NCBI GenBank assembly: GCA_977006965.1
Contig: OZ345364.1
Location: 1,116,001 to 1,180,000 of the forward strand
Length of the DNA: 64,000 nt
From: Phymatolithon calcareum
Lineage: Eukaryota > Rhodophyta > Florideophyceae > Hapalidiales
Direction of reading: 5' to 3'
This document shows, one piece after another, positions 11,857-25,142 of the stretch. The notes beneath the pieces were generated by a model. That model saw only the letters and a program-made list of their open reading frames with translations. It was not told the origin of the DNA and did no database searches. Every line of letters begins with the position of its first letter. Positions within the stretch are counted from its first letter, which is position 1. A program made the position numbers and the translations under genes.

Positions 11857-12834
11857 TTGTATAGGAGTATGATAGTGGCGTTGGACGCCACAGAATGGCT
11901 CAACTCATTCGGCGGTAAAAATCGGACTCCAATTGTGGTTAGTGAAATCGTCCACATGCTGGAGCTGACCGACAAGATGGTCAAGAGGACCAGGGATCCG
12001 CAGCTATTGGGAAGAAGAAAGCGCATGAGCATTGAGGGTGAGCAGCCCGCGGACCCTTTTGAACTGGAACGAGACTACTGCGTGACAAACCTTAGGTCCC
12101 TGTTTTCAAGCCAGTGGACCTATGGTCGTGCCGAAGCTCGTAAAGCTCTACTTGGGAATATTACTTTTCTTCTGGAGAAGATACTGGGGTTTGAAAGTAT
12201 TGCAGCCGCGCAGAGAGCCGGGTTCGAGATAATCATTCACCCAGAGAAGGCACCTGAGGAGACCTTACTTCCTGCCGTTGTTGACGGATCTATCTGGAAT
12301 ATTCCCTTGTGTGTTACTTCCGGCATGCCGGACAATCAACTGGACGCTGAAAACACTAAGAGACTTACCAAAGTGATGGTCGATTTCCCTTGCCTCCAGC
12401 TCACATTACGCTATGTGCGGACAATTACAAACTTTGATCCCTCTATCAGTGCTGCGTCGTTTCCAGCCACTGCTGCGACTGAACGTGAGGTCAGCCTGCA
12501 CAACGTCGCTTTGAAACTGCTCCAGGAGACGCTTAGAGTGGACGATATCAATGCTCTCATGCGATCCTCGTCGTTGACGTTGCGCACGGCACACGTCATG
12601 GCATTCGGGCTGCGTGGATTGGTTCAGAAATATCTGAGGGGAAATATCGGCGAAATTGAGGACGTGGCATGCGGTCAAATAACCATTAGTGAGCCTAAAA
12701 AATCTGACATGGAGCATGCCTCCACTATAGGCAATTCCGCAAACGTGAACGATGGAGAGTCGTCAACAGGGTCAATGACAAGTATAAGGGAGAATGCATT
12801 TATCGTCCCGTTAAACACATATGTGAAGGAGTAG
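11857..12834 (+). CDS. Hypothetical protein, probably part of the Tnp2-like element
   Basis: 325 codons, one long frame with good codon usage and no internal stop. Mostly helical by composition: leucine-rich amphipathic stretches around residues 25-60 and 190-260, and an acidic, Ser/Thr-rich tail. No catalytic motif or transmembrane segment is seen and I do not recognise the family. The true start may lie upstream if this is a second exon. After the stop, readable coding-like sequence rich in acidic codons runs to about 12975, which hints that the stop at 12834 is a decay mutation. Confidence 0.45.
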   Translation: MYRSMIVALDATEWLNSFGGKNRTPIVVSEIVHMLELTDKMVKRTRDPQLLGRRKRMSIEGEQPADPFELERDYCVTNLRSLFSSQWTYGRAEARKALLGNITFLLEKILGFESIAAAQRAGFEIIIHPEKAPEETLLPAVVDGSIWNIPLCVTSGMPDNQLDAENTKRLTKVMVDFPCLQLTLRYVRTITNFDPSISAASFPATAATEREVSLHNVALKLLQETLRVDDINALMRSSSLTLRTAHVMAFGLRGLVQKYLRGNIGEIEDVACGQITISEPKKSDMEHASTIGNSANVNDGESSTGSMTSIRENAFIVPLNTYVKE

Positions 12835-13107
12835 GAAGAGTTTGCGGCTGCCCGTCTCGCGCTTGCAACGGCTGCGGACGTGCGCGAAGTTTCAGATGAT
12901 GAAACGTCGGGACCGGGGGCGCGAATTATCGTGGAAGATGATTCAGATCTTGTGGAAGATTTTTTGAGCTGTATCTAATCTGTCGATGACATCAAACAAT
13001 TGGCGCGCTCGACTAGGGAATTTCGTTACAAGCACGTCATGATGATTTGAGTTTCTTTACTTGTGTCTCCATTAAAGTTCTGTTTCGCCTTGAAAGCAAG
13101 TAAACCA

Positions 13108-14387
13108 TCAAGTAGCCTCTTTAAACCGCTGTGACTCTGATTCAGTGCATAGAGTGTGTTGAAGAGTTGAACCGTTCTCTTTTGCTGTGAAAATGGTGCG
13201 TACGGATGAAGTTAAAATTCTAGATCGCAAAATAACAGCTGGGAAGTGAGAGGTAAGAATTCCTGGAACTAACTCTGGAGAAGAGTCCTTGGGAAAGGGA
13301 CTCTCAGTGTGCCTCTCCCACTTGAGAGAAAACCCCCTTATGTTTGCTGAAGAAGGTTGCTTAAATCCTTCCAGAGAATTTCTTAAATCTTTTCGAAGCT
13401 CAAAGCCCTTATCCCAGGTGGGGTCTGTCCACCCACAACTATTTTGATGGAAAACATGTACTGCGTCGCGGTACGTGTCAGTTGATGACGCCACACTTCG
13501 TGCCAACAACAATTTTCGCTGGGACGCGGGATCTGCTCCGTCAATCACTCCTGATGCCCCCCCCTCGCATTTAACGAGATCTACTCCAAGGATCCGAACA
13601 CAACGGAGATGTCCTGAAACTTTCTTCTCCAAGTACACATTTTTTGTTCGGATGTCGGCTGCAATTTGTAGTGCATTGCAAATACCAGAAAATGACTTAA
13701 ATCGGACTTCTAGTGAAGCAGTATGCATTGTAGAAGCAAACGTGGCAATGCAATCAGACGGTAGTACAGAGCAATGAATTTTTTTTGGCACAAGAAATGG
13801 GAAGCCAGCAATCGGAAATCAAAAAGTGAACAGTCCGTTGGTTTAGATTTCAAAGCAATCTGCACAATAGAATTCGCAGGTATAATAGCCGGGAACAATC
13901 GAGAAACTTCAGCTCTCGCCCCGCGTGGGGCACATGTTGCGGCAATGTTCGAAAACATTACCGCGTGTCGAAGAGTACGCTCTTCGATGCTGAAAGGGCC
14001 ACGCACAATGCTCTCAGTTTCGGAGGAACGCTGTCGTATACGTGAAACCTCCTCTGACAAATCAGAAAACTGTATCAATAAAGCAGCATGGGACTGGCGA
14101 AGGGCATGGACTTCCTTTGCCAAATTATATTGATCGCCCTGTGCAATGTGCACATTAGTCGGTGCCCCGTGGGTGAAAGGGCGCGAAACAGACGCGAGGG
14201 GGGCTCCGCGTGTTGTACGAGCAGGGTGGTGTTGTACAGGGTCTGCTGGAGCAATTGGAACGGCTGACCGTCGAATTTGGGATGAACTGTTGTCGCGAGA
14301 GGGACCGGATAACGATCCCTGCATTCTGGGCATCCTTGAGGAGAGAAGGAATTCCGTAATAGCGCCGAGAAACAGAACCTCGTGCAC
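13108..14387 (-). pseudogene. Hypothetical transposon-associated gene, frameshifted in an A8 run
   Basis: Two overlapping minus-strand frames, 13710-14387 and 13108-13791, appear to be one gene. The first reads ...LASHFLCQKK and the second continues PKKIHCSVLP. The switch falls in a run of eight A on the minus strand (13780-13787), a typical slippage site. The N-terminal part has a Ser/Arg-rich leader and a coiled-coil-like stretch (LRQSHAALLIQFSDLSEEV). The C-terminal part is unrecognised. It lies between the two plus-strand hypothetical genes and the transposase, in the opposite direction. Confidence 0.45.
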
Positions 14388-14769
14388 TTGAACGCGCTCT
14401 TCAGGGGAAGAGTCTTGGATGAAGCTTTGACGGGAAGCTCCTTATTCCATTCCGATGCCATCATTAATTGGTAATGTGTCCCGACCACACTTCAACGTCC
14501 TGAACTATGATGGAGACGATGTTAATTTAAGCGTGTCTTGGTACTTATGTATGACCACATGGATGATAATTTTAAGTCAATGGGACGACTATATGTCAAT
14601 TCGTCTCTCTATGATTGATACGTAGCTTCGATCTGCCCTCTAGCTCTCCAAATGTCCTTGAACTCCAAGACGCAAGGGCAAACCGTAATCTTATGGGATA
14701 TTAACCTTCCCATGATCAGAAATTCAAGTTTGACTGTCAAGAGTTCGCTCCGGCAGAGCTGATGGAGCA

Positions 14770-17700
14770 ATGGTAAAAGCTCGAAAAAAGAGGCGACGTC
14801 GATTTAGATTTGCTGATTTTCCTATTCCAGTCCATAACGGGATTCGCCGGACAAGTGCTCCATCTACTATGCAAGGATCTACCTCTACCCAGGTCGAATT
14901 TCGCCCGAATGTCGGGGCACAGACAGAAACTCCCACACTCGAACGGGCTATAAGCGATGATGGCCTAGATAATGGCATTCTGAACAGACGGCACCCTCCA
15001 TGTGCATTAAGCAATCCCATGGATATCGTGGCAGACGTTATTACGCGAAGAATCGGATGCGAGCCAAGCGATGCCCAAAACGCCGATTACAGACCTTTAC
15101 AGGACAATTCGGTGATCCATGTCAATGCGCCGGACAATGATCAGCAATTCTGTCGAGATGCACTTTCCAACACCTTAAGGGAAACCGTTCTGGGGAGTTC
15201 TAATTCTGACGGTGTCATTGACAATTTTTTGGATGAACCAGAGCACAGCGCGGAGTCTGATCCAGATACATCCACAATGGATGACCTTACTCAATATGGA
15301 GGCATTGCTGCACAGCAAAGCTCTATCTTATGATCCGTGAAAATTTCCAACTGGCGTGTGCTTTGGGCTCTCATATCCACCAACGGAAGCTTGAAACAGA
15401 CAAAGCTGCAGTATCAGTCCATGCGTAACTTTGTAGAAGCCGTTTCACGTGAAGGTCCGTCATCATGGAAGAATTGTGGTGACACATCATATGCTGCGTG
15501 TTATTCGAAACCCAGAGCGCACGCTATTTGTCTCCCTCATTTAGCACCCTGCAAAAGACTTATCGACCGATGTTACTACGCGTGCTGGTCCCTAGAGCTT
15601 GCAGTGTTTTTGCCGCTGTTGACATATCAAAAGCAGGTGCGAGGGCTAGTGCTCTCTCAACTGTTCAAGGCCCTCAATGCCAAGTGAACGTTATTTTACC
15701 CAGCGAATATGCTAGATCCGATGTGGCAACAACCCCTGTGTGGAAAAAGATGATTTCCACGGCTGTTCGTACTGAAGAGACTATGGAAAACGGGCCTCCT
15801 ATTTCGGGGTCAGAATGTGTTGACACATGGCCTCTGGTCTCTGCCCGGAGCTGGTTTTACGGAGCGCGTACTGCACTGTCCTTGGATGACGTCCAGACTG
15901 GTCAGTGCTCTCCAGAACCTACGTTTGCTGAAGTGGGGGATCAAATCTGCGTTACTCTATTGAATGAAGATGTAGAGTTTGAGGAGCTCCTTCACCGTTT
16001 TTTCGGAAACGCCCGTCCATCGGGGAACCACACAAAATTGAGTGGAACAGTTCTACACACGTGGAATGTCCATCATGAAAAGCGCCGAGACGATACATCC
16101 TTCGAAGACATCCATTCGCATACATTATCTGAACGTGACCTCGAAATTTGCAGCTTGCTCAAGTTTGTATCCTACACATCCCCCAGTGATAGTGTCACGG
16201 TCCATGTGCCAGAGGTTCCAGTGGAAACTGCCGAGGAGCTTGTCAAGATGGAGTTTCAGCACTCGTCTTCGTCTTCTAACAGTCGATCGCAAAAGAAATT
16301 CGTGTCTGAGAGGATGTCCGAGGCCTTAAAGGTGAGGCGGGCGGCGCTAAAGGAAAGAAATGCTCAAATGCAAGCAGCGTGGGAAAACTGGTCAAAACCT
16401 TTGATCAAACCCGGAGACTTCGTCTGCATGCTAAAGCCGAGCCGTCAAGATGCTTCATAATCACAAAGGCAATCAACCAAGCAGATTTTGGGCCGAGAAT
16501 GAGGAGAGAAGTAGACACATTTTCTTCGTTGCCGGGGGCACTGACCTCCGGCGTTCACATCACAATGCTATTTGTACAGCTAAACGAATGCGGCAGTACT
16601 GTTCATCTCTGCTGTCACTGTCCCCATCACATCTCCATTTAGATGTGCGACTTATAACACTACGATCCAAGCTCACTGGTCCACGCGGAATTCACAGGAG
16701 TGTACCAGTCAGTAGTGTCGGAACACTTCAAACTGGGCAGCGGTACTTCATCTACAGGTTTGCGCTGTTCTGGGATGGATTTGAGGTTCAAAAGGGAAAG
16801 TCTGCGTCTGGTGATGGTTTCTACCTAATATGCCTCAATCTTCCCCTCTCTGCAAGATCATCTCCTCAAGGAGTGCGTGTGATAAGCCTTACTCCACCTG
16901 GAGTGAGCGGAGAAGTAGTTCTACAGCGCGTCCTTAACGACATTGTGGAAGGGATGACGACAGGATTTTTGGACTTCGATGCCGATGGGAAGCAACGAAG
17001 AATTTTCCTGGATTTAGTGGGTTTCATTGGTTACACACCAGCAATCAACTCTTTCCTCGATGTTCTCGGCCATACCGCATCGGCTTGTTGTCATCTGTGC
17101 CGATTTTCTCGCCGCTCCTCTACCCTATTGGGAAGTCGGTACGCTCAAGGGAGCTCTCACAGACTCTGTTCACACACTCAGCGCGGATACTATCAACATG
17201 CCGCACTTCGAGATTCCAATGCGCAAGCAGAAACATGCCGGCTTTTGGGCTTGAAGCACAAACCATCGTCCACTGCACTGGTGCTCATCAAGTTCCGTGA
17301 CGCTATCTTTAATACGAGGTAAAGTATTCCGAAGACTTCTAACGGTGTCCCTGTCATTCCGCATTATTTAGATCCCTACAAAGCGTGTTTTGTAGCCCCT
17401 GACCATTTGTTGACAGGGCACCTTCGCGACTGCATATCTCTGGTCCTCAAATTGCTTCCCTCTGGGAAGTACAGCACCGTATGCGAGAATCTCATGCTCA
17501 GCTATCTACGCCAGGTGGGTCTTCCCCTACAGAACCGCCTTTTAGACCATAAAAAAAGAGCTCTCTTTGCAATGTCCATGACTGATCTCTACGCTCTATC
17601 GCTCGTGGCCGAGACCGGCTTTCGTGTTTGATGCCATCACGAGGACAGACGCACAGGACGTCTCACACACTCAGCTCTCACTGATAAGTGTCTTGAAGCA

Positions 17701-18996
17701 ATGAGCTTGGTCGGCTCGTGTTCGGCGTTGATATCAGCTTTGTGCTACAGGCCTGTGTTGCATACAGATGGTTTTGTGGAGATACAAAAGTTTCATCACA
17801 AGAACGGAGAAATTGAGCTACAAAGATTAGAGAAAATGACGTCTTCCCATCTTGGAAAAGTGGTTGATATCTGCAAGATGGCGGACAGGGATGTATTGAT
17901 CCTTGAGGATTCTATCTGTCCTCGGGAACGAAAAATTGAGCTTTACAAAGTACACAGAGAGACATTGATCGCAATCAAAAATGTTGACAAACCGAATATT
18001 CACCGTTTACGAGAGCTGCTATACACTACACTGCCCATGATGGGGCATAAAACGTTGATTAGGGAGCTGGTATTGGAGAAAACACATGAAATACTCAAGC
18101 GTGCTATTGTACAGTCCAACAAAAAAGACATACAACTACATTCAATGCGCTCAGCTGCCTTCAGCGACTGGTCCGCTCGCCTAACTATGCTTTCTCCTGC
18201 TGCTTTGGAAGGATCTGAGCCAGCTCTACAGGGATGTTTTCGTTTACTGGCCGGCCGTGAGACCATGTTCGCACTGCGAGGAAAGATTAATGATAAGAAT
18301 AGAGCGCAAGTCAGACAGGCGTTTGGACCTGACGGGTGTTTATCCATGGAGCTTCAAACTCAGGGTAGAAGTGTATTGTGTACATCGGCTTTATCGAGAG
18401 CTGAGGAACAGATCTGGCGGACAACGGGATTGCTTACTCCGCTTCAGGAGTTATGCTCAGAGAAGTACCCTGTTCGTGCGCTCCAAAATTGTCTTCAAGA
18501 GGCGTACCCATCTGACTTCAGCAGCTCTCGTGTACTTATTTCCGATGCGGCGTTATCAAAAAACTTCAAGCTGAGAAGAGGGGATGTCATTCAGATTTTA
18601 TGTTATGCACCTGGTAATCCCGAGTTTCACTTCCCACACTTGGTCCAAGTCAGCAGCGCTGGAGGAATTGAAGGTTTAGAGCACACTGTTGGGTGCTCCA
18701 TATGGTGTGCTGTCCTCTTTTGCACCGTGACGAATTCTACAGGACCTGCAATAATGCACGCTGTCGTAGTCTCTTGCACGAAGATTGGTGAATCTGCTGG
18801 CCCGTCTACCTCTCGATTCGCACAGCTATGCGTCACTTCACTCGAAACCGTTTCTCTTGCGACGATAGACGCGTCCACAAGACTGTGCCCTACTCTGCAT
18901 GACTGCGTAGAGTTTGACTGCAGTGCGCTCCAGGAACGTGTGTTTCCGAGTCAGGGAAACAACATCACCGTTCTGGATGGGAATAGCTCTCACTAA
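14770..18996 (+). pseudogene. Tnp2/Plavaka-like DNA transposase, decayed
   Basis: Mostly one frame broken by stops at about 15333, 17320-17322 (TAA) and 17629-17631 (TGA), and one switch of frame around 15500-16455. The middle section (16700-17130) shows a D-containing strand (FALFWDGFEV), LNLP, VISLTPPGVSGEVVL, VEGMTTGF and RRIFLDLVGFIGYTPAINS, ending in CCHLCRF. This order is how I remember transposases of the Tnp2/Plavaka branch of CACTA-like transposons. The last section has LLYTTLPMMGHKTLIRELVLEKTHEILKRA-type sequence, also typical of that branch. The termini were not located, so the element's borders are unknown. Confidence 0.65.
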
Positions 18997-20880
18997 AAAA
19001 TCTAGATTTCCGCCCAGAAAGGGGTAGTTCGAAATACAAACGTCAAACGCCCAAAAAAGAGGCATCAGGTCAAGTTTCGTGTTGTGTACGCGATAAGATA
19101 TCAGCGAGCTGCCCTAGGCGTTCCAGATGTTTGGCTTCGCGGACGCCATCGATGAGAAAGGCGCTCGCACTGTGAAGCTATCGAGAAGTCGATGGACTTG
19201 TTTTCTGTACTGTGTTTAGACAATGCGGAGGAGGTAGTGCGTCGTCCAGCGAGGCTCTGATTCGTATGCACGGGAGGCGAGGGGAATGCATGCGAAAGAG
19301 CACGAGCGGAGGACGGTGAATTCGAGAGAACAATTTCTGCACAAGTTAATGCAGCCATATGAACTCTCGTGGTAGGGAAATACCGCATCACATATACAGA
19401 GAACTATATGCGTGCGCTTTTAGGGGCAGCGGCAAAGATAAAGGAGGCAGCTAAGGCACAATAGAAGTTTTCGGGCCAGTAATTGAAGTGGCACAGATCC
19501 GTGACAACAGGTTTTTTAGAGTATAAACATAGCAGTTAACTGGATTCAAAACTTTTGTCTGTCCAATGCTGTACAAAGAACATTATCATGTTGCAGTAAG
19601 GGAGCAGGTCAGATGAAGGCGGACCATGCCGTTCGAAGCCCGGCAGTACCGTCATCGTCGCGGGACCGGGGTGGTAGGCTAGTGCGAAACGCACGAGAAC
19701 AGAGATTCTTTGAGCTGACGCCTGAAGCGTGTGCGCCTTTTTGCTGTCGTCTCCGCACCGGACGCTGTCTGGGACATTGTCGAGCGCGCCCACCTCGGCT
19801 CCTCTCGTATAAATGCCCGGAACTGTATCACTTGCTTATGGGTTTTCGATGGTGCAATCGCCTGCACGCTCGGACGCGAGAACTGGTTCAGTCGGGGTCG
19901 AACGCACCTTTAGAACGCTGATGTTCTTGTCAGATGCTCCGAAATAGGACGGAATTGAGCATGCATTGACCGAGCGCGCACGCAGTGAGCTCTTGGAAGC
20001 GTCGAATTTAGGTCGGTGGCAGATAACCACACCGTCCCTCAATCATCATGCCGGCGCGCCGTGCTCGACATCTTCCTTCAGGGGTACTGTCGAAATTCAA
20101 AAGCTTCGAAAGTGTCATTGCAATACTGTAATTAGTAAGACCGGGGACTGTGACCTTATTCTAAGGTCAATGGAGATTATTTCTATCATCATACACGAAA
20201 TTTGCGACTCCAGTGCATTTTCTCTCTCACATTCGAACACATGCATATCACAAAAAATTACCAAGTTTAAAGACCGGATTCCGCAACTCACAGCCAGCAT
20301 GCTCCCTTCATTCACGAGCACTGTCATCTGTCGCCGTCGATGCGAGCATCAGAAGGGAGCTCGCCCGCACAACGAGTGTAGTGTCCGCCCTGATCTTTCG
20401 GTCAGTATACAAATCGACAACGAGGAATCGATTGGTCAGATTAGTTATTAAATATGGACAACGCGTCCTATTTTACGCGGTAGCTGTCGTCCTCAGAGCG
20501 CAGAAATTCCTGAGGTTTCGTAAGGAAAGATGAGAAATGCATAAATTTATTTTAAAACTCAATTAGGGAGTAAACCGGCACTTTTTTGCATTTTTACACG
20601 GACCATGTTTTTTGTTTCTCTGCCGACATCATTTTTTTCAGAATCGGGGAGAGAACTGTCGATCAAAACAGAATCGTAAATAGAAATTGATCTTGGGAAT
20701 TGAACTGATAGAAGTCTTCGAGCAAGAGCTTCTCAGCTCGTCGAAGGATGATACACGGACAAGGTTTTCGCTACCTTATCACAAGGAAGGCCTCAGCGAA
20801 GTTCGTGCATACACTCGGGTACTTCTAGGTTGGTTCAATTCGTTGCCTCTTTTTACTGGCGGTGGCATTAGAGAATACTG
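18997..20880. other. Non-coding stretch; nothing supported
   Basis: Open frames of 60-161 codons exist on both strands (for example 19966-20451) but overlap one another, lack motifs and do not look conserved. A/T-rich runs lie near 20540-20650. It probably includes the right end of the Tnp2-like element, for which I could not find a terminal inverted repeat. Confidence 0.4.
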
Positions 20881-20908
20881 ATATACTACTCCCCATATAC
20901 TCATACTC

Positions 20909-23162
20909 CTAATAATTACCGACTGGACTGACAACGTAACATGAAAATATGTCCAAAGGTTGGACACACACAAAAACATAGAACAATAAAACAACAAAGT
21001 GAAAAACATAGAAGAATACAAACGAACAAGGCGATGAGACGTAATCTTTCGCATCAGCACGTGAGACGGAAAAACTCACGCGAATGGCCGAGTTGCCGGT
21101 GCGTCCATTCCAGTGCATTGACACTCGGTGTTTTCTCTGTCGCGAAAGATTAGCGGTTTCCGGTTTCCTTCTTCTTACCTCTGATGATCCACTGCTCAAC
21201 TGGGTGGTCAACGATACCATCCAGGCAATCCTTTCCAAAGCCTCACAGTGGCCAATCTTGGTGAATGTATCGGCTGGGTTAAACTGAGATCGAATGAATC
21301 CGAGGTCGGAAATCTCGAGGCGCTTGTACGCCTCGCGCGCGGCTTCCAAATCAATCATCAAACGTCTTTCAGTAGTGAAGCTGTCCTTGATGATCATGTC
21401 GAACAGCGATCATCATCAGCGGCACGGTCTTCCGCAGAATGCGCTCTAAGTCGATTTTGGTGAGATAGGCCCAGTCGAACGCGTCCGCGAAGGCTTATAC
21501 TTCCGCACCCAGCACTGATCGTACTACGCGCTTGCTCTTGAATGAACGGTAGTGCAGAATGTTGCATTTTCCGCTGCCATCGCAAAGAAGAACGATGTAG
21601 CCAAGCTGGCTAGAGGAGTCGGCGTTGTTCGCAAACGATCCATCCGAATACACGCGCAGATGTAGCGTGTCCATGTCGAGCGTCTGGTGTCTGATACCAC
21701 GTTTCGGGTCCTTCTTCACACAGCTCACAGCCTTGTTCACTGCACATACAGAGTCTGTGCAGAACCTTGGTTTGGTAACTTGGGCAAGCTGGGCAACTGA
21801 ACAGCTAACGTCCGGACGTGTGTGCGTGAGAAATCTAATCTGCATCAGCCTCGACTTGAAGTCACGAAAAGTAGCTTCGAGAGGTAGAACTTGCAAGCGG
21901 TCTGCCTGTGCCTTTTGGTGCATGAGAAAGCCATTGGGTAGGGTTTCGATCTGTATCCCAGCGAATACAAAGCAGTCCATGACGGGTTCACGAGATTCGA
22001 ATTTGTCCAGGGTTTGAACAGAGAGAGCGCGGAAGGCGTTATCTCCTGCAAGTATAGTATCGTCCACATATGTTCCTGTTAGTCCACGAAGACGGTCCTT
22101 GACATGCTTCACGAACAGGGACATATCGCCGACGGCGTGCTTCATTCCAAGGTCGGCGGTTAAGTTCGAAGCAAAAGTGACATGCCAGTAGTCGCCGGCA
22201 TCAGGTAGACCATACAGTGGCTTTAGTAGCTTCAGAAGACAGTCCGGAGGAAGGTTGAATTCCTTCAAAGGCTTAACATAGACGTCGCGCATCAACTTGT
22301 CGGCACTCTGCAGGTACGCCTGGCTCACGTCATGTGTCCACATACGGAAGCCAAAGATTGCAGCTAAGGCGGCGACCAAGCGAATACTGCTGTGCCTCAG
22401 TGTCGGTGAATTATGGACAAGATTGTCCTTTTCCATGTCCCTTTGACCTTGCACGACGTAGCGAGCTTTAAAAACCGATTCAAAAGTCTCGACATTCTTG
22501 ATTGCCAAGACAAAACGGCTTCCTAGAATGTTGGCTCCGGGCGGTGTTTCGTCTTTGAGAACAACAGTCCAGACATTGCGGTCAATGAGACCTTGGATCT
22601 CCTTGCGCTTTGCCTCCCATGGTTGTAGTACCTCCGTGATGAGCACATCGCAGTGCAAAGTATCCAGAATACGAGTGCTGCGTCCGTCGATCTTTTTCAA
22701 AATCGAATAAGAGTGCAGGCGCAGATTGTTGAAGTCCTGCTCAGTCGATGTAAAGGGTGCCAGAATTTCGCGTAGGTCTGATAACTGCTGTTCGCCAGTG
22801 AATGCTCGCTCGGGAGTTACCTGCGAAATGTGGTGCTGCACACGCTTGCCATTGCGGTCAATGAATACCTGTGTCCCTTGGACATCAACTACCCGGAAAG
22901 GGCCTGTGTAACGCTTGTCGGATTCACGATACACACGCACAAGCTGTCCAACGTTTATCACGTAGATGGCGGCAGGGGGGACGCGAGAGCGAAGGGCCTG
23001 ACGAATGCGCAGTTCGGCAGTCACGGTTTGCATTTCCAGACGCGCGATCTCCAGTGCGCGCATACGATCGACCTGGTCAGGCAGCTGTGGGTTGACGACG
23101 GGAAATCACGGAAGAATTCCGAACACGAGCAGGGTAGGTACGAGGCCGTTAGGGCCCATTGC
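20909..23162 (-). pseudogene. Reverse transcriptase and RNase H of Copia B
   Basis: Open from about 23160 to 21495. It starts with the end of the integrase and a chromodomain-like basic linker (YVINVGQLVRVYRESDKRY), then reverse transcriptase with WTHDVSQAYLQ and the catalytic YVDD (in TGTYVDDTIL), then RNase H (SDGSFANN, SSQLGYIVLL). A TAA at 21495 follows GAEV, and a further frameshift near 21410 leads into the RNase H tail (TTERRLMIDLEAAREAY, open 20909-21397). It is non-functional as it stands. Confidence 0.88.
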
Positions 23163-23740
23163 TGTAGGATACCGCGTTTTCCCTGGATATTTTTCGAACC
23201 TAGGCCCCTATGGCCATTGCACACGTGTACACTCACACGTATATGCGCGTGATGACAGTAGAGTACACCCCTGAATCCCTTATGATAGATATGATAGTTA
23301 GATATGAGAATAGTCGCCTTACAGCGCTTGATTTGTCGATGAGTGCTGTAAGCGGCCGACGGTTATTTAGGACCGTCGGCGAGCCGACTGGTAAAACAAC
23401 AAACCTTTTCGGAACAAGCTTGGCTTCTGGAGGAAGGACTACGGGTCCACCATCCGAACTCCTCGCCGTTCCACTCGACTTGGCCATCAAACGGCATTGC
23501 TCCATTCTCGAGCTGGGCGCTTCCAGGCGAGGAAGCGCTACCTCTAACCTTCGCCCACGGCACTTGCTTGTGCGTCGTTGCTAACGCGCGCCGCACAGTG
23601 TGCGCCACAGCACTCCGGCCCTTCTTGCGGCCACCCAATATACAGTCAAACCCCCAGACGCTCTGTCACCCATCTTGGCGCCTTGGGACGCAATCGTAAG
23701 GCCCCCGTATAGCGGCCCGTCAGCCAACCGTTATACTACA
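23163..23740. repeat. Solo LTR nested in the Copia B integrase
   Basis: 578 bp inserted between the integrase codons for MNDT and the following GPNG block. It begins TGTAGGATACCG and ends CGGTTATACTACA-like sequence (CCGTTATACTACA), an imperfect inverted terminal pair with TG...CA ends. It is flanked by attgc (23158-23162) and attgt (23741-23745), a 5-bp target duplication with one change. Inside is a strong hairpin, ccgacggt...accgtcgg, near 23357-23380. No coding region is present, as expected for an LTR left after recombination. Confidence 0.75.
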
Positions 23741-25142
23741 ATTGTGTCATTCATTGCCCTCTGCGTAAGGCGTAGGGCCATGATGGGGTCGACAGTTGGG
23801 ACATCGTGGCGGATCTTTGTAAATATGCGCCGCAGGGGAGCATGGTAGCGCTCTCCCAGCCCAATGGAGTTGTGGCTTTCGACGCCGCTGAGTTGCAAGG
23901 TTATTGCAGACATATCTGTCAACTTTTTCCATCGGACGGAAGTGAAGACGGAACCTTGGTCCACGCGGAGCTTGTTTGGATGACCAGGGTATATTGTCGA
24001 CCAGCATTTAACGAATGAACGCCACACTTGATCTACGGACTGCCCGTCCGATAGGAACTCGGAGTTTCCAAAGCCTGTAGCAATGTCCACGACATGGAGT
24101 AGTGCCTTGCCTTCGGTGAACATTAGGTCAACGGCGACCTCTTGGTTGAAGATTATATTCTCCTCGGGCATCGCAACGCGGAAGCGTAGTGGTTTCGGGC
24201 GGAAGGTTTGGCATGTTCCGCATGACTTAGATATGTGCTCGAGGATACGAAGAGTATCCGCAGGAAGGTTTGCCGGGGATGAGCGGGTAATGAGGGAGAA
24301 CAGTTTGCGTGCGGACGGGTGGAAGAAGTGGTATTGCAGCTTTGTGAGTTCAGAGCGTGTGTATAGAGTATCTGCCCAGGACCATTCGTGGTAGAGGTGA
24401 CCAGAGGAAGTGACGAGCCTGAAGTTGTGGAGCAAAGCTCATGCGCAACAGGATCAACGACGAGATTGTACTCCTTCAAAAAGTCGAGACCCAGCAGTAA
24501 CGGAATATTGAGCGGGACAACATCGATGCACAAATGAATGAACCCATCTTTGTCATGTGGAATACGGATTTCCAACGTACCAAGGCTTCGCGTTGATCCA
24601 GAGCCAAAACGAAAGCCTTGACAAGAGGGTGATAACTTGAACTTAATTCCGGCGGCCTTGCAGTACAGTTTTGCCTGTCGTCGTCCAATCACGCAACGCT
24701 GTGCACCAGTATCGATGCAGGCACCCCAGAACTCGTCGCCTGATTGACGGCTAGACTCTGAAGGAGAACGGAACACAATAAACACAAAAGGCCAATCGTT
24801 GGTCAATGGTTCCAGAGTTTGGCGATGATCCGCGAGACTTGAGGCATTCTGTGCGGTATGGGTGTAGTTTACGCAAGCTTTGTGCATGAAATCGCCATCC
24901 TCGACAACTTTCGCAGGGGGGGAGAAACACAGCATGCCAGACGTTGCTGTCCTCTGCGAGAGGTGCGTTGACGTCGAGTGGGGTCGTGGAAGCAGTTGGG
25001 TTGGTGTAATCGGAAGCGTCTTGACTACATCCTGGAGGTGCGGCCGGTGCAATACTTCCAAACATGACATCGGTGTCGACGTTAGAGCTCTGGGAGTGAC
25101 CAGCCTGAAACATGACCAGAGGATTGTCGACCTGGGTGTCAC
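23741..25142 (-). pseudogene. Protease and integrase of Copia B
   Basis: The protease half (24440-25142 frame) has CIDTGAQRCVIGRRQA, the DTGA-type active site, followed by PLLLGLDFL. A frameshift near 24430 leads into the integrase frame (23741-24435), with zinc ligands H, H and CGTC, then DLMFTEG, VDQGSVF and GLGERYH for the catalytic D, D and E. The integrase is then split by the solo LTR. Its catalytic residues are still visible. Confidence 0.85.

Noticed and set aside
11758-11866. Intron joining the frames at 10906-11667 and 11857-12834
   Set aside because: GTAAGT and TTTGTATAG are in place, but the first frame stops before the donor, so the join cannot be supported.
19966-20451. 161-codon frame on the plus strand
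   Set aside because: No motif, poor codon pattern and overlapping frames on both strands.
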